Part shown: piece by piece, positions 60,583-64,000 of the stretch
How the letters are laid out: the number at the start of each line of letters is the position of its first letter
Numbering within the stretch: position 1 is the stretch's first letter
DNA from: Glutinoglossum americanum
Taxonomy: Eukaryota; Ascomycota; Geoglossomycetes; Geoglossales; Geoglossaceae
Reading direction: 5' to 3'
DNA length: 64,000 nt
NCBI GenBank assembly: GCA_020080175.1
Contig: JAGHQL010000046.1
Span: 62,001-126,000, forward strand
The notes under the pieces: generated by a model
What the model saw: only the letters and a program-made list of their open reading frames with translations
What the model was told of the DNA's origin: nothing
Database searches by the model: none
Translations under genes and position numbers: made by a program

Positions 60583-62680
60583 GCGGTTTTTTTGTGGGAG
60601 GAGCGGGTTGTTTTGCTGTCATGTGCTCGCCTTTCTACTGTGTAGGATGGCTGAGAATTAATGCCAAACGAAGGATAACTTCCACACCCCATTCTCCCAT
60701 TCTAGAATCTCCCTGTGGTTTTTTTCTGATGCGGGTTCCCTTTTTCCCCCCTCTCTCCGGATTTTCAAAAATGGTAGCTTCTCGCGTGGAGGTTGGAGGT
60801 GGGATAGGATGTGCTAACGAATACGGGGATGGATAAGAGGGCGAGAGGTCAGGGGAAAGGCATGTTGTCGAATGCTGGTGAGTATAGTTAGGGGTCTTTC
60901 CCAGGGTCTGGGAGCATGGGAGTATTTTCGGTGGAAAGTTATAGGTAGGGGGGGTTTTATCCTAGGTTATATGGTGCTCGCGGGTGGGAGTCGTGTATTG
61001 CAAAATGTTGTGGACTGAGGAGGTAGTTCTACGCGTGCGGTGGTATGCTTGTTTCTCCTATCTCCGCCTCTCCCTTTTAGTTACGACTGGAGGTTCCCTA
61101 TTAATATTAGAATGAGTTCTATGATCGTATCTCGGAAGAGGCGGGGGTGAGGTTTGAATTATTGTTTTAAAGACCGCGGCTCGTTCGGAAAGGCCTACCT
61201 TCGAGCACACGCGGACATCGCTTTACCGTCGACTGGCTTTGTGAATTTGGAATTTAGGATCACCGGGCTTAGTTGATCCTCCGCGCTTCCCTCCCTTTGA
61301 AGGGTTTATTTACCCTGACGCAACGAAGCGGTTTATCAGAACTCCGCGCCAGTCAACGTGCGAATCGGCAACTGCGGATGCTGGAGAGGGACTCCTATAG
61401 CCGCAGACGTCCCCACAGAGACCACCGCTGCATTATTGTGCTGGGTTTGGGGTGGACTCATAGCTATAGGTATCCGCAGAGGATCGGCACCACACCATTA
61501 TATGTATGTTTAAGAGGGAGCGGAACTCTTCCACAATAACTGGTACACCCCTAAGGACTACGGCTGTACCCCGGCGTATAGTTTGGGAGAACCTCTCATC
61601 ATAGCCATGGGTAGGGAGTGAAAGCATAGCTAGAAGAGATATAGGCTTACATGAAAGCCGGTAAGTGGATCGAATGAAATCATGGTATCCTAGTGTTTAC
61701 CTGAGGTATTACGGGGGTGATACTGGTAATGTGGTGAAAATTTCTTCCTATTTCAACTAACCAGAGACCAGTGATCCAGATGGTTAGTTCTTCCGGAGAC
61801 GCTGCTAGAGTTTAGCCGTTTTGCCTTATCGTAGGTTCTCAGTACTCCCCCTAACCGGCGTTTTGTAGGCATGTCCCGAGATATATGATCGGCAAGGGAT
61901 CCCATAAACTCCGTTTAGCGAGCCCCCGAGCCATCTGCTCGAGGGGCATCTCCTCAATCACCTTTTGGCGGGAGTGCTCTCAAGTGTGAGTGCGATGACC
62001 TCTTACCTATGGCAAATTCACTAACACAACGCCGTGTTATACAGGAAATTGAAACACAAAAAGAATGGAGGGTGGATGTGTTTGTCTACACAAGTAGGCA
62101 GGATATAGACAAACCGAACATCTCAGGCCCAAACCGCGGGAGCTACCCAGAGCTAAGTGGTAACTCTTATTGGAAGTTCGTCAACCGCGACGCTTTCCTC
62201 CTGGCCGGGGACGCCCTGCTGATCTGGGCTGGCTCAACCTGGTCCATATAAACTACACTATCCCTTAACCAGATCCGTTGCGATTGACCCGAAGGCTTCA
62301 CTCGATGAGGGAAGGGCTTGAACACCAGTTGGCATGTCCTCTGGCTTGAGGGATTTGAAGGGATCGCGGCTGGCGCACTTGTTCGGCTGCTTCTCGTTAG
62401 GGAAACCCCTTAGCTTCTGGTGGCAAAATGATTCGCGGAAGGCCATCCTACTATAGTAGTATTCTATCCAGAATACTCAACCAACGCCTACCGAAAACGG
62501 CTGCTCCAGAAAGGGGAATGGTTCTATTGGTGGCGGCCTGCGAGGCTCGAAAAACTAACAAATGTCTTGCATTTCAGAACTAGTGGAGACTGCTCGCAAA
62601 GCGCATATGCTCCGATAAAATTTCCAATTCAATTAAGTAGACATAGTCTTCCAAGAGTTGGTGTCAACACACCTGTATTT
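60583..62680. other. 2.1-kb stretch without a supported gene
   Basis: Only short frames without recognisable similarity are present (for example 61273-61539 and 62009-62251, plus). A near-perfect hairpin lies at 61922-61947 (GCCCCCGAGC, CATCT-type loop, GCTCGAGGGGC) and two related segments with TCCTATAGCCGCAG and TATAGGTATCCGCAG lie ~80 bp apart near 61392-61480. Decayed transposon sequence is possible but nothing identifies it. Confidence 0.4.
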
Positions 62681-63990
62681 CTATTCAATTACTACTCCGT
62701 CAGAATCTCCCGTCAGTGACTTTCCATTCTCTGGCCCCACCAATAACCTTCCTTCATCATCTACCTCCATCTCCGAAGAGTTCTTCGGTCGCTTCCTGTG
62801 TGGGCTAGGGGGTGGCGAGGGCGAACGCCGGGCGTGAAATTGAGGTTTAGTTGCAAGGGCCGCGCGGGGCATAGTGTTCGGGGCCACTTCAGTAGCAAGT
62901 ACCACACTAGGTTTGAGGATACTTGACGTGAAACTTCCGAGGAAATCCCGGCTATACCCCGATCCCAGAGTGGACTTCATTTTATAAATTTCTGTCTCTT
63001 GGGGTACCCTTGCCTTTTGTGGGAACGGCGGGCTGTGCATGATAGGGAGAATGTGGTCGACTTCCCCAAGCATGACAATTACTGAACAATCTCTGTCGGA
63101 AGGAGAAAAACTGAATCTATAATTGCGATTATAATATACTTTCGGCTGATCTTCTTCCTCTCGCTCCAGGTGGAGTCGTTGTTCAATCCAAGGTCTATCC
63201 AAATATTCGAGATCTCCCGCATCACCATATAGTGGATAGTGGGAAACACGTTCAATGTGTTTAACCCCTTTAAGGAGTTCATCAATTTTATCCAGGCCAT
63301 CACGATCTTGGCAGCAGCTTGACACCAGACGGATGTCGAGCCGAACGGTGATCTCCAATAGCGGTGACGATTCCTCCTTGCATATCTTAATTGCTGTCGC
63401 AAGGAGGCACGCACAAGGAGCGCAATATATGTGGATCCGGGCAATAGGAAGGGCAGCCTTAAGAATAGCACTCTGCCAGTCTGGTAGTTCGGATACATCC
63501 CTGGATAGGAGGTGTTCGAGCTGACCATTATCGTGATCATTGAGTATTTTCTGCATGTCCACAAGGGAAACGATCCGGCGTCCGAGAGAATTTCTGCCTC
63601 TATAGACCGTGTCGATATAGCAACGATCTGCAGTAGAATTAAGATAATGAGTAAAACCCGGAACTGTAGCAGGAAGCACAGTAGCAGGACTGCACCGCTG
63701 TCCTAACTGCAGTTTTTGACAGGGCCCCGCCAGGACGAACACAAGGCTGCATTTGATATATTCAATACCGTAAATCGCAGCTACCCGGGCGTCGCCATCA
63801 GCACTCGTACGATCTGGCTCGAGAAAAGGATTTTGACCATACCTGCTCTCTGTGGTGTAGGCTGATTCACAGCCTGCATATTGCCGTATTCATGCCCAGG
63901 GTTTAGCCAGCTAAGATCCTTCACCAGTTCTTCGATATTTCGGCGGTCGACTGTGCCTCTCTCTGAAGAATCTATAACCGAACTCGCCAT
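62681..63990 (-). CDS. Uncharacterised protein
   Basis: There are two exons on the minus strand: 63990-63843 and 63780-62681, with donor GTATGG and acceptor GGGTAG, giving 415 residues. The first exon is hydrophilic (MASSVIDSSERGTVDRRNIE, then ELVKDLSWLNPGHEYG). Splicing gives QRAGAAIYGIEYIKCSLVFV. The middle has many Cys and Tyr residues (IYCAPCACLLATAIKICKEE, SSCCQDRDGLDKIDELLKG) and appears folded. The C-terminus is basic and Pro/Ser-rich (RRSPSPPPSPHRKRPK) with an acidic end. No known domain is recognised and there is no signal peptide. It may be a lineage-specific gene; the intron acceptor and the long open second exon support it being real. Confidence 0.7.
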
Positions 63991-64000
63991 AATTGACCAA

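Noticed and set aside
61273-62446. Short frames of 60-90 codons in the right-hand empty stretch
   Set aside because: They have no recognisable similarity, no partner exons and no clear start context.

Overview
The window is nuclear DNA of a filamentous ascomycete (Pezizomycotina). The evidence is short spliceosomal introns of about 50-75 bases with GT(A/G)NGT donors, a perilipin of the CAP20 type, UDP-galactopyranose mutase next to a sugar-phosphate/nucleotide-sugar transporter, a group X hybrid histidine kinase, and universal ascomycete genes (RPL27, RPN6, SOF1, Pkh1/PDK1). The class or genus cannot be fixed from the sequence alone. Exon borders below were placed by eye from splice signals and family alignments recalled from memory. 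I recognised no rRNA, tRNA, CRISPR or intact transposon.

Layout. 1-5862 (minus): most of a very long coiled-coil protein with internal tandem repeats, running off the left edge. 6297-6956: ribosomal protein L27. 8386-9369: uncharacterised disordered protein. 9370-13635: gene-poor, decayed stretch with a broken short-chain dehydrogenase gene, a 60-71-bp tandem repeat array and LTR-like scraps. 13636-14834: GRE2-like reductase. 16471-17163: CAP20/perilipin. 17164-19899: mostly empty. 19900-21096: stomatin/SPFH protein. 21835-24653: TBC Rab-GAP.

24.65-34.4 kb is a striking low-complexity island: mononucleotide tracts, CT/GA tracts, G-runs and at least five unrelated short satellites surround a single gene, a poly-glutamine protein (29678-31180). 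34419-42299 (minus) holds an eight-exon group X hybrid histidine kinase (pseudokinase-AAA-GAF-HisKA-HATPase-receiver).

43492-47418 is a divergent pair: a transporter of the triose-phosphate/nucleotide-sugar family (probably the UDP-galactofuranose transporter GlfB) and UDP-galactopyranose mutase (GlfA). Together they would make UDP-Galf in the cytosol and move it into the Golgi for galactomannan and glycoconjugate synthesis. Then come a PDK1/Pkh1 kinase (minus), an orphan disordered protein, the divergent SOF1 (minus, ribosome biogenesis) and RPN6 (plus, proteasome) genes sharing a 206-bp promoter, an OGFr-domain protein (minus), an SDR16C-type dehydrogenase, a 2-kb empty stretch and an orphan protein on the minus strand near the right edge.

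No clearly new multi-gene system was found. The most unusual items are gene-structure oddities (a 6-nt internal exon, an exon holding only ATG, a GC-AG intron), the repeat architecture of the long coiled-coil protein, and the low-complexity island around the polyQ gene.
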